The notes: generated from the sequence alone by a model not told the origin. Shown: positions 1 to 9,423, counted from the first letter of the stretch. The stretch is DNA of 64,000 nt from Streptomyces sp. NBC_01255 (GCF_036226445.1 NZ_CP108474.1:1-64000), one strand, 5' to 3'. Made by a program: numbers and translations.

Positions 1-3
1 GGA

Positions 4-158
4 TATGCCCCGGCAAGCCGGGGCATAGAGTGCGAATTGCGCAAGCGCAATTCGAATTCCGGCGCAAGCGCCGGAATGGAATTCCGTAAACGGAATTCAG
101 AAAAGGAATGCAATTCGCGCAAGCGCGAATTGCAGGCGACCGCGCAAGCGCGATCGCC
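4..158. repeat. Telomere-like array of six hairpins
   Basis: Six perfect or near-perfect inverted repeats lie almost end to end: 4-27, 33-54, 56-77, 79-98, 109-134 and 135-158. Each has a stem of 9-12 bp and the dinucleotide AA at its centre, most with the core GCGCAAGCGC. The last has one mismatch (140 against 153). Arrays of short palindromes with tiny loops are the hallmark of Streptomyces telomeres, where the 3' overhang folds and is patched by terminal protein. These stems do not match the classical CCCGCGG-type telomere start, so this would be a non-archetypal type. The tap and tpg genes 3-5 kb inward support the reading. Whether base 1 is the exact physical end cannot be told. Confidence 0.75.
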
Positions 159-562
159 CGGGCTGGCTACAAGGGGAGGTGCATCGCGCGCGGGCCTGTG
201 TAGGGTCTGGGAATCCCAGCTACCACCCCCTGCAACGAGAGTGACGGATCATCGGCCTGACGGGGTGTCGGCCCCACCGCAGTGACGGGCTCCGCTGCGC
301 GCCACCCGAACCCCTCCCCCACTCTCGAACCCAGCCACTCACGTTTACCAATGGCCCGTCAGTATGCCAAATGAACCATGATCGCGAGGGCGAATCAGTC
401 AAGTGTCAGCCTCCAGATTGAACCTGTCGCGTGAATGATGCATCACTGATCCTAACTGTGTACAGTCTGGGATCAGACACCACTACCCCGGCCCACCACT
501 CGCCGCACCAGACTTTCTTTCTGATTGCGCCGCGCCGTATTCCGCAAAAGGAGAACATGGAA
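159..562. other. Non-coding stretch between hairpin array and helicase gene
   Basis: No gene is supported here. There is a short palindrome (ctgggaatcccag, around 208-220) and one stretch that is AT-richer than its surroundings (about 340-470), which probably holds the helicase promoter. An open frame runs from 431 into the helicase, but its first 44 codons lack the codon bias of the rest and I treat them as untranslated. Confidence 0.4.
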
Positions 563-2953
563 ATGGCCATGAAACTGCGCGACCATCAGATCGAGGCCGT
601 TTCTGCCATTGTGCGCGGTCTCGATGTCCCGCCGGGCGGTATTCCTTGGAACGGCCTGCGTGGGCAGGTACACGCCGCGTGCGGGACGGGTAAGACCATC
701 ATTGCGGCGGCGTCGGCGAGGCGGCTCGTGCCCAAGGGTCGCATTCTCGTCCTGGTGCCGACGCTGGATCTTCTGACCCAGACCGTGCAGGCGTGGCGTG
801 GGGCCGGGCATGCGGGGCCGGCGGTTGCGGTGTGCAGCCTCACCGATGACCCGGAGCTGTGGAGCCTGAAGGTGCGCTCCACGACGAATCCTGTGCAGTT
901 GGCTCTGTGGCATGGCTCCGGGCCTGTGGTCGTCTTCGGGACGTACGCCTCGCTGGGGGTCCTGGCGGAGGCTTTCGAGGGCGCTTACGGGCAGCAGTTG
1001 GATCCGATGGACCTGACGGTGGTGGATGAGGCGCACAGGACGTCCGGATCGATGGGTAAGGCGTGGGCCGATGTCCATGACCAGGGGGTCATTCCGTCGC
1101 ACCGCCGGCTGTATCTGACGGCGACGCCGCGGATCTGGGAGGAGCGGCTGGACCGGGAGGTCGCCGAGGGGGTGCGGGATCCGCTGCCGCGGGAGATGGC
1201 GGCCTCCATGGACGACGAGGCGGTCTTCGGGCCGGTTCTCTACAAGCTGTCGCTCGCGTCGGCCGTGTCGCGTGGGCTGCTGGCGCGCTACCAGATCATC
1301 GTCCTGGAACTGAAGGACCCGGTCGTCACCCCGGAGCGGCTGATGGGCGGGGACCGGCACAGCGAGAAGGTGCGCGGGGAGCGCCTGGGGGCGCTCCAGG
1401 CCGCGTTGCTGCACGCGATGGCGCAGCACGGTCTGTCGACGTGCATCACGTTCCACCATCGGACGATGGAGGCGCAGGCGTACGCGGAGGGTTTGGAGCG
1501 CGTCGCGGCGAAGCTGCACGCGGACCAGCCTGAGAGGTACCCGGCTCGGATCTGGGCGGACTGGTTGTGTGGTGAGCATGTCCCGGAGCGCCGGCGGGAG
1601 GTGCTGGGCGGCTTCGGGACCACGGCGCGGCGGGCGGTGCTTTCGAATTGTCGCGTTTTGGGGGAAGGCGTCGACATCAGAGCGGTGGACAGTGTTGCCC
1701 TTTTGGACCCCAAGGGCGCTCCGCACGACATCGTCCAGGCCATCGGCCGGGCTCTCCGTCAAAAGCCGGGAGAGGGAAAACTTGCCTCTTTGATCGTGCC
1801 GGTGTTCCTTCAGCCCGGAGAGAAGCCGGAAGACATGTTCACCTCGGGATCATATCGGCCTTTGGTGAAGGTTCTTGAGGGGTTGCGGGCTCACGATGAA
1901 GATGCCGTGGAATTGCTGGCGATCCCTCAGGAGCCACAGAAGGACGTGGCGCAGCCGTCCGAGTACATCGGCCCGCCGCCTGAGGAAGGCGAGGACGAAT
2001 CCCGTCTGCTGCTCCGTTTCGCCGTTCCGCGTGATCCGGTGATGGTCGCGGACTGGGTGTCCTTCAACGTGATCGACACGGAGCGGCAGGACTGGGCGCG
2101 CGGCTGGGCGAAACTCAAGCAGTACGTCCAGCGGGTCGGGAACGCGCGCGTGCCGTATGGGCACAAAGAGGGAGCAACTCCCCTTGGGCAGTGGGTCGCG
2201 GAGCAGCGGCGGGCATACGGGGCCGGGGAGATGAGCGGGCAGCGTGCGCAGCGGCTGGAGCGGCTCGGGATGGTGTGGTCGGTTGTGGATGAGCGGTTCC
2301 AGGAGAACCTTCAGGCCGCCAAGGCGTACTACGAGGAGCACTGGACGCTGTGCGCGCCCCGGTCGGCGACGATGCTGGACCGGCCGGTGGGGCAGTGGCT
2401 GTCCAACCTCCGCCGCCCCGGCGCACTCACCGACAAGCCGAAGTGGGAAGCCGCGCTGAAGGAGATCGACCAGGACTGGAACCCGGTATGGGCGCCCGAG
2501 TGGCAACGGCACTACGCCGTGGTACGGGAGATGCTCGCCGAAGAGAGCATCCTCGCCTACATCGAGCCAGGCGTCACCGTCCACGGCATGGACATCGGTA
2601 AATGGCTCGCCCGACAACGCCAGCCCGAGGTCTGGGCAGCGCTGACCGACGGGCAGCGGGAACGCCTGGAGACCATCGGCGTCATCCCACACTCGCTCGG
2701 TCTGGAGGCATCGGTGAAGCCGTCTACGGCGCCTGTGAGCGCCTTCGAGCGGGGCGTAGCAGCCCTGGCCCAGTACAAGGCTCGCACCGGCTCCCTGACC
2801 GTCCCCAGGGGGCACGTAGAACGGCTAGTGGATGGCACCGAAGTGAAGCTCGGAGTGTGGATCATGAATCAGAAGGGACGCCGCGCGAAGCTCACCCCCG
2901 ACAAACTCATCACACTCGCCGAGCTGGGATTGGAATGGGCACGGCAGGGTTAA
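563..2953 (+). CDS. Telomere-proximal superfamily II helicase with helicase-associated repeats
   Basis: A protein of about 796 residues with a complete SF2 helicase core near the N-terminus: Walker A (GTGKT), DEAH box (VVDEAH), motif III (LTATP) and the motif V/VI block ending QAIGRALRQ. The C-terminal third holds several tryptophan-rich helicase-associated (HA) repeats. Helicases of this build (the ttrA type) are found next to telomeres of Streptomyces chromosomes and linear plasmids, where they influence conjugal transfer or end maintenance; that role here is inference from position. The start at 563 is 9 bases after an AAGGAG site; 557 and 569 are in-frame alternatives. It reads inward from the hairpin array and is followed 56 bp later by tap. 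Confidence 0.8.
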   Translation: MAMKLRDHQIEAVSAIVRGLDVPPGGIPWNGLRGQVHAACGTGKTIIAAASARRLVPKGRILVLVPTLDLLTQTVQAWRGAGHAGPAVAVCSLTDDPELWSLKVRSTTNPVQLALWHGSGPVVVFGTYASLGVLAEAFEGAYGQQLDPMDLTVVDEAHRTSGSMGKAWADVHDQGVIPSHRRLYLTATPRIWEERLDREVAEGVRDPLPREMAASMDDEAVFGPVLYKLSLASAVSRGLLARYQIIVLELKDPVVTPERLMGGDRHSEKVRGERLGALQAALLHAMAQHGLSTCITFHHRTMEAQAYAEGLERVAAKLHADQPERYPARIWADWLCGEHVPERRREVLGGFGTTARRAVLSNCRVLGEGVDIRAVDSVALLDPKGAPHDIVQAIGRALRQKPGEGKLASLIVPVFLQPGEKPEDMFTSGSYRPLVKVLEGLRAHDEDAVELLAIPQEPQKDVAQPSEYIGPPPEEGEDESRLLLRFAVPRDPVMVADWVSFNVIDTERQDWARGWAKLKQYVQRVGNARVPYGHKEGATPLGQWVAEQRRAYGAGEMSGQRAQRLERLGMVWSVVDERFQENLQAAKAYYEEHWTLCAPRSATMLDRPVGQWLSNLRRPGALTDKPKWEAALKEIDQDWNPVWAPEWQRHYAVVREMLAEESILAYIEPGVTVHGMDIGKWLARQRQPEVWAALTDGQRERLETIGVIPHSLGLEASVKPSTAPVSAFERGVAALAQYKARTGSLTVPRGHVERLVDGTEVKLGVWIMNQKGRRAKLTPDKLITLAELGLEWARQG

Positions 2954-3009
2954 AGAGTGGGGTAATTTTTTGGTTAAGCAACACTGGGTCCTGGCGGGAA
3001 GGTACAGGG

Positions 3010-5109
3010 ATGGCGACTGAGGATGAGCTGTTCGCGTCCGTCGACGCTCTGTTGAAGGAGGAGCCTCAGCTCCCGCCTCCGGCGGAGCGTGCCCGGCTGC
3101 GTGAGGCCGCCGGCATCACGCAGGCCCGCCTTGCGACCGCGTTGAAGACGACGACCCAGTCGGTGAAGAACTGGGAGAACGGCCGGAGCGAGCCGAAGTC
3201 GCCGCGTCTGGATGCCTACCAGCGGCTGCTGAACGGGTGGGCGGCGAAGTATCCCGCCCCCGGTCCCGCCTTGGCTGTCACGTCGGCGGCAGCGGCGTCC
3301 AGTGAACCGGAAGCATCCGAGGTTGAGACGCCAGACGCCCCGCAGGCTCTCACCGTTCCAGAGACAAGGCCGGCACGTCCCGCCACCCGGCCGGCTGCGG
3401 CATCGCGGCGTCCGGCAGCGAAGAAGGCGGCTCAGCCCGTAGCCGATCCGCGGTTCCCGCACGGCACGCTTGCTGTGCTGGACGGCGACGGCTCCGCGTA
3501 CGGCGTCGACGGAATCGTGCTCGACTGCCCGGCCACCACCGTGCCGGGGCTGGTGGAGTGGACGCTGCGCGAGTCGGGCCTCGGTGCGCCGAAGCTCAAC
3601 CGGTACGGCAAGGACTCCGACCCGCTGATCGTGCTCACCGCGTCCGCGGCCGTGAGGCTCGGGCTGCCCGAGCGCCTGGAGGGCCACGAGCAGCGCCGCT
3701 CGCTGCGCCTTCCGGAGAACCACCCGGTGGTCAAGCAGGTGGCGAAGGCGAAGTGGCAGCTGACGCAGCGCGGGTTCGGCCCGTGGGCGCGGATCTACCG
3801 CAAGGCGCAGGGCCGCGACCGGCAGTGCGTGCAGATGGCGATCCTGTCGTGGGACGCCCTCGATGAGCGGTCGTGGCCCGGCGTGAGCGGGATGGAGCCT
3901 GCTGGTATCGCCCGCGTGCTCGGGGTGTACGCCCAGCGGGTCATCACCCCGCGCGGATCCACGGCCGTCTCGGGCCTGGAGCTGATGACGGCGCTGCGCC
4001 CGCCCACCCGTCCGGAGCGCGATGAGGAGACCGGCAACTGGTTCTCCGGCTACAACCCGGGCTCGCTGGGGACGGAGCCGATGGACCCGGCGCCGCCGGA
4101 GGCCACCCCGGAGCACCCGGTCGTGGTGAACTCCGGTTGGAGGGGCGGGTTCCTCAATGAGGAGGCATACCAGTGGGTGCGGTCGGTGGACTCGCTCAGC
4201 GATGAGGAGTGCATGCTGCCCTTCGCGGTCGGCCTGGACCTGAACACGGCGTTCCTCGCGGCCGCGGCCCGCCTGGTCGTCGGCCTGTCCGCCCCGGACC
4301 ACTTCCACAACGTGAAGTTCAACCCGAAGATCCCCGGGAGCTGGCTGGTCGACCTCTCCCATGTGGAGCTGGACCCGCGCCTGCCCTCGCCGTTCACGCC
4401 GGACGGCTCCCGGCCGACGGGACCTGCCTGGTACCAGACGCACACCGTCGCCTACGCCCAGGAACTCGGGCACGACATCCAGCCGATCGAGGCGTACCTG
4501 CGCCGCGAGACCGGCGCGTACCTGGACCCGTGGCACGACCGCCTCAAGAACGCTTACGTCGACACCCTCGCCGACCTCGGCGTCACGAAGGACCTGGACG
4601 ACCGCGCCTTCCTCGCTGCCATGGAGCAGCACAAGCAGGTCGACCCGGCCCTGGCCGCCGTCCTCGCGGCCATCAAGGCCACCGTGAAGGGCGGCGTCGG
4701 CAAGCTCCGCGAGCGCCCGCAGGGCCGCCACTACCAGGAAGGCGAGCGGTGGCCGGCCCTGGAGCGGCCGACCTGGCGCCCCGACATCAGGGCCGCCGTC
4801 ATCTCCAAGGCCCGGGTCAACATGCACCGCAAGCTCAACAACATGGCGAAGATGACCGGGCTGTTCCCGCTCGCCGTGCTCTCCGACTGCGTCGTCTACC
4901 CCTCGCCGAGCGCCTCGCCGCTTGACTTCCTCCCCTACGCCGCCTCGGGCAAGCCGCAGCCCGGCGGATTCCGCCTCGGGCCCACGCCCGGCCTGGCGAA
5001 GCTGGAGGGCGTCCAGCCGATGCTGTGGGCGGTCGAGCTGATGGAGAAGGGTCTGAACCCGGCCCGCCACATCAAGGGCGGCGACGCCGTCCTGGACGAA
5101 GGTGAGTAG
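3010..5109 (+). CDS. tap: Telomere-associated protein Tap
   Basis: A 699-residue protein with an N-terminal XRE-type helix-turn-helix (about residues 30-75, with the stretch ITQARLATAL and KNWENGR), an Ala/Pro-rich linker (about 80-140), and a long conserved body. Length, N-terminal HTH and position immediately upstream of a tpg-type gene match Tap, which binds the 3' telomeric overhang and recruits terminal protein for end patching in Streptomyces. The start at 3010 follows a GGGAAGG site; a long upstream open frame overlaps the helicase gene and is not used. The stop codon lies at the tpg start, so the two genes are probably translationally coupled. Confidence 0.85.
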   Translation: MATEDELFASVDALLKEEPQLPPPAERARLREAAGITQARLATALKTTTQSVKNWENGRSEPKSPRLDAYQRLLNGWAAKYPAPGPALAVTSAAAASSEPEASEVETPDAPQALTVPETRPARPATRPAAASRRPAAKKAAQPVADPRFPHGTLAVLDGDGSAYGVDGIVLDCPATTVPGLVEWTLRESGLGAPKLNRYGKDSDPLIVLTASAAVRLGLPERLEGHEQRRSLRLPENHPVVKQVAKAKWQLTQRGFGPWARIYRKAQGRDRQCVQMAILSWDALDERSWPGVSGMEPAGIARVLGVYAQRVITPRGSTAVSGLELMTALRPPTRPERDEETGNWFSGYNPGSLGTEPMDPAPPEATPEHPVVVNSGWRGGFLNEEAYQWVRSVDSLSDEECMLPFAVGLDLNTAFLAAAARLVVGLSAPDHFHNVKFNPKIPGSWLVDLSHVELDPRLPSPFTPDGSRPTGPAWYQTHTVAYAQELGHDIQPIEAYLRRETGAYLDPWHDRLKNAYVDTLADLGVTKDLDDRAFLAAMEQHKQVDPALAAVLAAIKATVKGGVGKLRERPQGRHYQEGERWPALERPTWRPDIRAAVISKARVNMHRKLNNMAKMTGLFPLAVLSDCVVYPSPSASPLDFLPYAASGKPQPGGFRLGPTPGLAKLEGVQPMLWAVELMEKGLNPARHIKGGDAVLDEGE

Positions 5110-5113
5110 GACT

Positions 5114-5671
5114 GTGGGGGAGATCGACGACGCGATCGAACGCGCCGACCGCGAAGCGTTCACCAAGGACCCGCCCAAGACCCTCAAGGGCCAGATCGGC
5201 TACCTGCTCAAGCAGCTCGGCAGCGCCAAGGCCGTGGCGTCGGAGATCGGGGTCACCGCCGACTCCGTGAACAGGTACCGGCGCGGCGCCCGCAAGCACG
5301 CCCGCGCCGACGTCGCCGCGAAGATCGACGACGCCGTACGGCAGCGGTGGCAGCCCATGGTGCGCAAGCGCCGACAGAAGAAGGCCGCCACCACCACCGG
5401 AATCACCGTGGAGACGAGGGCCCGGTTCGGCTACACCGCGCCGGTCGGCACGACCGACGACGGACGGTTCCGGCGACTCACCGTGCACCTCCCCCCGCGC
5501 TACGCACAACGCCTCTTCGACGCCCGCAACACAGGCGCCAGCGACCAGCAGATGCGCGGAATCATCGCCGAGGGACTCAAAGAGATCTACTTCCAAGACG
5601 GCGGAGGCCGCGCCACAGGACTCTCCGGCGTCACCCTCAACGACATCGACTACCTCGACCTCGACTACTGA
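5114..5671 (+). CDS. tpg: Telomeric terminal protein Tpg
   Basis: A basic protein of about 185 residues. It has a helix-turn-helix-like segment (about residues 30-65, GSAKAVASEIGVTADSVNRY), an Arg/Lys-rich middle (RKRRQKK) and a conserved C-terminal half with TRARFGY and an acidic end (DIDYLDLDY). This is the size and layout of Tpg, which is covalently attached to telomere 5' ends and primes end patching. A GTG at 5114 gives the usual family start (VGEIDDA); a GTG at 5102, overlapping the tap stop, is an alternative. Its presence with tap and the hairpins makes a self-consistent linear-replicon end. Confidence 0.85.
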   Translation: MGEIDDAIERADREAFTKDPPKTLKGQIGYLLKQLGSAKAVASEIGVTADSVNRYRRGARKHARADVAAKIDDAVRQRWQPMVRKRRQKKAATTTGITVETRARFGYTAPVGTTDDGRFRRLTVHLPPRYAQRLFDARNTGASDQQMRGIIAEGLKEIYFQDGGGRATGLSGVTLNDIDYLDLDY

Positions 5672-5860
5672 CCTGACACCGGCCGCGGGCCCGGCACCTG
5701 CTCGTGTGGCGGTGGGGATCGCCGCCTCGGTCGGCACGGTGCCCAATAGCCGACGTCTGTGGGTGTTGTCCCGAACTGCGTGGAAGGGGCGGCCAAGTAC
5801 GGAAGACATGAGGTCACCGGCCGCAGGGTGCCGCCCTGCAAGCTGCTTGAAGGGATGGAT

Positions 5861-6200
5861 GTGGGTGAGATCGCGCAGGGGCTGGAGCGTGCGTTGCGCA
5901 CTCGGTCGGTTCCCGCGAGCACCGAGGCCCGTCTGCGGTTCCTGCTCGCGGTGCACCGGGGTTCCACCCCCCGCCGGGTCCTGCGCAGATCCGGGCGATC
6001 GAGGCGGCGGTCCTGGAGCGGTGGCAGCCGCGGATCCGGGCCCGGCTGCAGGCAAGAGCGGAGGCGGAGGGCGTCATCCTGCACACCAGAGCGCGGTTCG
6101 GGTTCGCTGTGGCGGTGGGGCCTCGGACGATCCGCGGGAGCTCTCCCGCTTGCTGCTTCTCCAGCAAGCGGCGTACTACCAACGCCCTGGGCAGCCCAGC
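5861..6200 (+). pseudogene. Decayed second tpg copy
   Basis: A GTG-initiated frame begins VGEIAQGLERALRTR, like a tpg start. Near 5970 the reading frame shifts, and the helix-turn-helix part appears deleted. A second frame then reads AIEAAVLERWQPRIRARLQ and HTRARFGFAVAVG, clearly matching intact Tpg next door (DDAVRQRWQP, ETRARFGYTAPVG). Around 6115 it shifts again (DDPRELSRLL). At least two frame disruptions and a missing segment mean it cannot make a working protein. It looks like a divergent tpg paralogue, not a recent duplicate. Confidence 0.7.
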
Positions 6201-6515
6201 CCCATGGCGGCCGGCTCTTGCGTCTTGCCCCACCCCACGATCGCACCCGTGGCGCCCACCTCAACGGTTAAGAACTCTCGAACCTGAGGCAGCATCACCC
6301 TCCATGAGATGGAGCCCCGTGACAGCGATCCCGCCCCTCAATCTCTCACCTCATGACAGCAACACCCACGCCCACTCACAACCACTGACCAGCCCCGCAA
6401 CACCCCGCCCCAGAGCGTCACCACCGCTCTCACCACCACCGACACCAAACCGAGAGATCGCAGGCACCTCAGGAGCACGAGCATCCTGAACACGGCAGGC
6501 TCGGCCGGCGCCAGA
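6201..6515. other. No gene seen
   Basis: About 300 bp between the tpg remnant and the SMI1/KNR4 gene. It is rich in CCAC and ACC runs. I see no coding bias, RNA gene or clear terminator. Confidence 0.3.
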
Positions 6516-7046
6516 TCATGACGCCGACCGGATGCTGTCCGCGTCATCGAGGTCGAGCGACGCGGCCGCGGTCAGGTGCTCGACGAACGTCTGGAAGTCC
6601 GTCGCCAGCGGGAGCTCCGTGTCGCCGTCCACGTCGAACCACGTCACGGACGGCTCCCCGCGCTCTCCGCATGCCCGGTAGTCGAGAGCGACCCAGCAGT
6701 GGCCGTCACCGGAGAGCAGGACCAGGGGAGACGGAAGACCCCACTCCTCGACCAAGTAGGCCGTGTCCAGCAATGACAGCTGGCTGTCGTGACGGCCGAT
6801 GCCCATCATGTCGTCGAGTGGAACATGATTCTCGCTCCACGAAGTCGGCACGGCGGTCGGGAACGCGTTCCACAGATCCGCCACCAGGCCGCCGTTCTGG
6901 ACCCGCAGAATCTCCAGCAACGAAGCTGGCAGACGGACACCGAGCCGCAGCTCGGCATCCTGAACGACCGCGTCGGTCAACGGTGCCTGCACCCCATACA
7001 GGCCCTCGCCCCAGAACGTCGCCTTAACCTCATCAAATCGAGCCAC
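6516..7046 (-). CDS. SMI1/KNR4 (SUKH) family protein
   Basis: A 176-residue protein with the SMI1/KNR4 fold signature: an N-terminal helix followed by the loop AELRLGVRLPASLLEILRVQNGG, then a VPLDDMMGIG stretch, the strand LVLLSGDGHCWVALDYR, and a C-terminal helix with FQTFVEHL. SUKH proteins are commonly immunity proteins for polymorphic toxins or partners of cell-surface systems. No toxin gene is visible beside it, so its job is open. It starts with GTG at 7046, 9 bp after the stop of the upstream gene on the same strand, so the two are likely co-transcribed. Confidence 0.7.
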   Translation of the reverse strand: MARFDEVKATFWGEGLYGVQAPLTDAVVQDAELRLGVRLPASLLEILRVQNGGLVADLWNAFPTAVPTSWSENHVPLDDMMGIGRHDSQLSLLDTAYLVEEWGLPSPLVLLSGDGHCWVALDYRACGERGEPSVTWFDVDGDTELPLATDFQTFVEHLTAAASLDLDDADSIRSAS

Positions 7047-7055
7047 GAACGCATC

Positions 7056-8267
7056 CTATGAACTCCACGGACCGGCTTGACGATCTATAGGAGCTTCATC
7101 AGCCCCAGCCCCGGCACGGGGCGCGTTCCGGCTGATGAGGTCCTGGAGGAGCTCGCGGGTGGGCAGTGGCATCAGCCCCTCGGTGTCGAGGAGGTGCCAC
7201 TGGCAGCCGGGAACGAGGTGGTCGAGCCGCTGGAACTCCCGGAGCTGGTAGAGCAGCAGCAGGGTGTCGAGGGCATGCTGTGCCGGTGGCCAGTCACGCT
7301 CCTTCAGCGTGCTGAGCAGGGCCAGGCCGGCCATCGCATAGCGGCAGTTCTGCCATTCCCTGGCTGCCTCGCCCAGCTGCCCTGCGGCGAGTTCATCCTC
7401 GGCGCGCGTGCACAGGTCCAGGGCCCATTGCCGTACGCCCTCCGCGGTTCTCCAGGCCCGTGCGAGGTCCTCCAGCGGAGCCGTGGCGGCCAGGTCACGC
7501 AGATGGTCGCGGGCATCCCGTACGGGGCCGAGTGCCAGATGGCCGTCGTCGGTCAGGACCGCGCCGGCGACCTCGGGGACGTCCTTGCGGGTGGTCTCGA
7601 CGAGGGATGCGAGCGGGTTGGCCGTGGCGGTGGGGTTCATCGCGCGGAGCATGTCGCCGATGTCCTCCAGGGACATCGACCCGGTGATGACCGCGGCGGC
7701 CGCGGCCAGGGCGGCGTCCTTGGGGGTGGAGGGTGACGGGCCGGGGTTCTCGTCGAGGGAGGCGAGCTCGGCCGGGGGCCAGGTGTGCCCGCCGGCGCGG
7801 GCGAGGCGGGCGATGCCTTCGTCGATCCGCCGGGCCCGGGCGGGGACCAGGGTCACGGTCGGTCCTGCGTCGGCGATGTGGGCGGCGAGGTCGTCGAGCC
7901 GCTGGTCCGGGTCGCTGTCTGGTTCGTCGTCGCCGTGGACGGAGATGGTGTCCACCGCTGCCATGAAGGCGGCTCGCGCCGTCGGCTCGGGTACCGGGAG
8001 ACCCTCGTCGAAGAGCAGCAGAGCCAGGTCCGTCGGGCGCTTGCCGCGGCCGGCGTGACGGGCGAGGCCGAGAACGAGGTCGAAGCTCTCGGGCGCCGGG
8101 CTGGAGGTGCTGCCCTTGCCGCGGCCCAGGCCTCCGCCGGGGATGTTGCCCGGCAGCAGGCGGCGGCTCCTCCAGACTTCCAGGTTCTTCTCGGTCACGG
8201 AGAGCCCGTGCCGGTGCGCGTGGTCGAGCAGCAGCTGATCGGCCGCGCTCGGAGTGTCGGTGGACAT
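7056..8267 (-). CDS. Hypothetical protein with MerR-like N-terminus
   Basis: A 403-residue soluble protein of unknown function. Residues about 15-75 (LEVWRSRRLLPGNIPGGGLGRGKGS and the helix after it) look like a MerR-type winged helix with a Gly-rich wing. The rest is helical and Ala/Leu/Asp-rich with no recognisable catalytic motif, and includes a Leu-rich stretch near the end (HALDTLLLLYQLREFQRLDHL). The start is ATG 8267; the open frame extends further upstream but without coding bias. It is upstream of and close to the SMI1/KNR4 gene. A DNA-binding role is inference. Confidence 0.5.
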   Translation of the reverse strand: MSTDTPSAADQLLLDHAHRHGLSVTEKNLEVWRSRRLLPGNIPGGGLGRGKGSTSSPAPESFDLVLGLARHAGRGKRPTDLALLLFDEGLPVPEPTARAAFMAAVDTISVHGDDEPDSDPDQRLDDLAAHIADAGPTVTLVPARARRIDEGIARLARAGGHTWPPAELASLDENPGPSPSTPKDAALAAAAAVITGSMSLEDIGDMLRAMNPTATANPLASLVETTRKDVPEVAGAVLTDDGHLALGPVRDARDHLRDLAATAPLEDLARAWRTAEGVRQWALDLCTRAEDELAAGQLGEAAREWQNCRYAMAGLALLSTLKERDWPPAQHALDTLLLLYQLREFQRLDHLVPGCQWHLLDTEGLMPLPTRELLQDLISRNAPRAGAGADEAPIDRQAGPWSS

Positions 8268-8567
8268 GCCAGGGAAGGTACCGGCGCCGCTCGCGGCCGT
8301 GGCCCGGCTGTCACCCCATCCGGTGGCTCCCCTCGGAACGGCAGCCACATGGCAACCCGATGGCGTAGCGGCGGCGGACGGCCATGGCTCCGGCGCCGTT
8401 TGGAGACCCCCCACCTGGGCCGGGTCCCCGCCCGGCCAGCCCGCTCAAATGGCGTGGAAACGGCAAGCCTGTGGCGTACCTACGCCGTGGCAGGCCGACC
8501 AGATTGGAGTCCGCGGCCGTGGACGACCTGCGGCCGCCGGACGACCCGACTCGTTGAGGAGCCCGGC

Positions 8568-8795
8568 ATGCCCGCCAGCACGAACGCACCCCGCCCGGAC
8601 CGCGATAACCAGGAGCTGCGCCTGGTCGTTCTCCTCCTGGCCCTGGCAGTGGGGCTGTTGGTGACGTCAGCAGCGGTCTACGTGGCCCTGGTCCACCCGT
8701 CGGCGGCCGAGCCGCTGGCGGTAGGCGCGGCTGTCCTGGGTGCCCTGACCGGCGCCGGTGGCCTGACCGCCCGCGTGCTCAGGCGCTGGCGGTGA
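8568..8795 (+). CDS. Small membrane protein
   Basis: A 75-residue protein with a charged N-terminus (about 20 residues), a first hydrophobic segment (LRLVVLLLALAVGLLVTSA), a short loop and a second hydrophobic segment (LAVGAAVLGALTGAGG), ending in Arg/Trp residues. It is predicted to cross the membrane twice. A GAGGA site 7 bases before ATG 8568 fixes the start. It is divergent from the preceding gene. Function unknown. Confidence 0.5.
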   Translation: MPASTNAPRPDRDNQELRLVVLLLALAVGLLVTSAAVYVALVHPSAAEPLAVGAAVLGALTGAGGLTARVLRRWR

Positions 8796-8853
8796 CCGGC
8801 CCCCGAGCCGCGTTTCGTACCCGGTCCGGCGCGTGAGCAAGGAAGGTGCTTCT

Positions 8854-9060
8854 GTGGAGTTCCGTACGATCCAGCGTCCCGCCGGCTCCTTCCAGCAGGG
8901 CATGACCATCGGGGACATCCAGGCGATCGTGCGGGCCGCGTTCGGCCGCCGCGCGGTGGTGGAGTCGGCGACGCCATCTCGGCACGCTGCGCCTGGAGCG
9001 AGATCGGCTCGGCAACGAGGCCGGTGTCGAGGGCTCCTATGGGGTGGTGGCCGAGGAGCC
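8854..9060 (+). pseudogene. Broken gene fragment
   Basis: A GTG with an AAGGAAGG site opens a frame reading VEFRTIQRPAGSFQQGMTIGDIQAIVRAAFGRR, which looks coding. Near 8975 the coding signal moves to another frame (GTLRLERDRLGNEAGVEGSYGVVAEEP). The parent family is not recognised. The following bases to 9423 hold no clean gene; a minus-strand stretch near 9060-9250 (AGWLGCFTVVSPDART) may be a second fragment. Confidence 0.3.
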
Positions 9061-9423
9061 GGCCGCGCTGATCTGGCCATGGGGCAGGAGGAAGCAGCAC
9101 CCGGGCTGGGTGGCGCCATTTCCTGGTGTGTTCACGCGGGATGCGGTTCGAGTCGACCTCGTCGAGCAGTCGGGCGGCGCCGGTCTCGGTGGTGCGGGCG
9201 TCGGGGCTGACGACGGTGAAACAGCCGAGCCACCCGGCGTTGGTGTGGGCGGGCACCGGGGCGGGCGTGGAACCGTACGGGTTCGTCCGCGCACTCCCCC
9301 GGGCCGATGGCCCAGGAGCAGGCCGCCGGCCCGCTCACCGAGGGCGCCCGGGGCCGTGGCGACGATCCCGGGCGTGGACGTACGGGCGGCGACACCGAGC
9401 TGCTGGAGACCGCGGCGCGCGGC

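Noticed and set aside
4..158. Reading the terminal hairpins as ordinary terminators or a CRISPR array
   Set aside because: They have no T tracts, no constant repeat with variable spacers, and no cas genes; tap and tpg nearby fit a telomere.
431..562. Upstream extension of the helicase frame
   Set aside because: No ribosome site and atypical codons; AAGGAG upstream of 563 fits better.
2602..3009. Long N-terminal extension of tap
   Set aside because: It lies inside the helicase gene in another frame and does not resemble Tap, whose HTH begins after ATG 3010.
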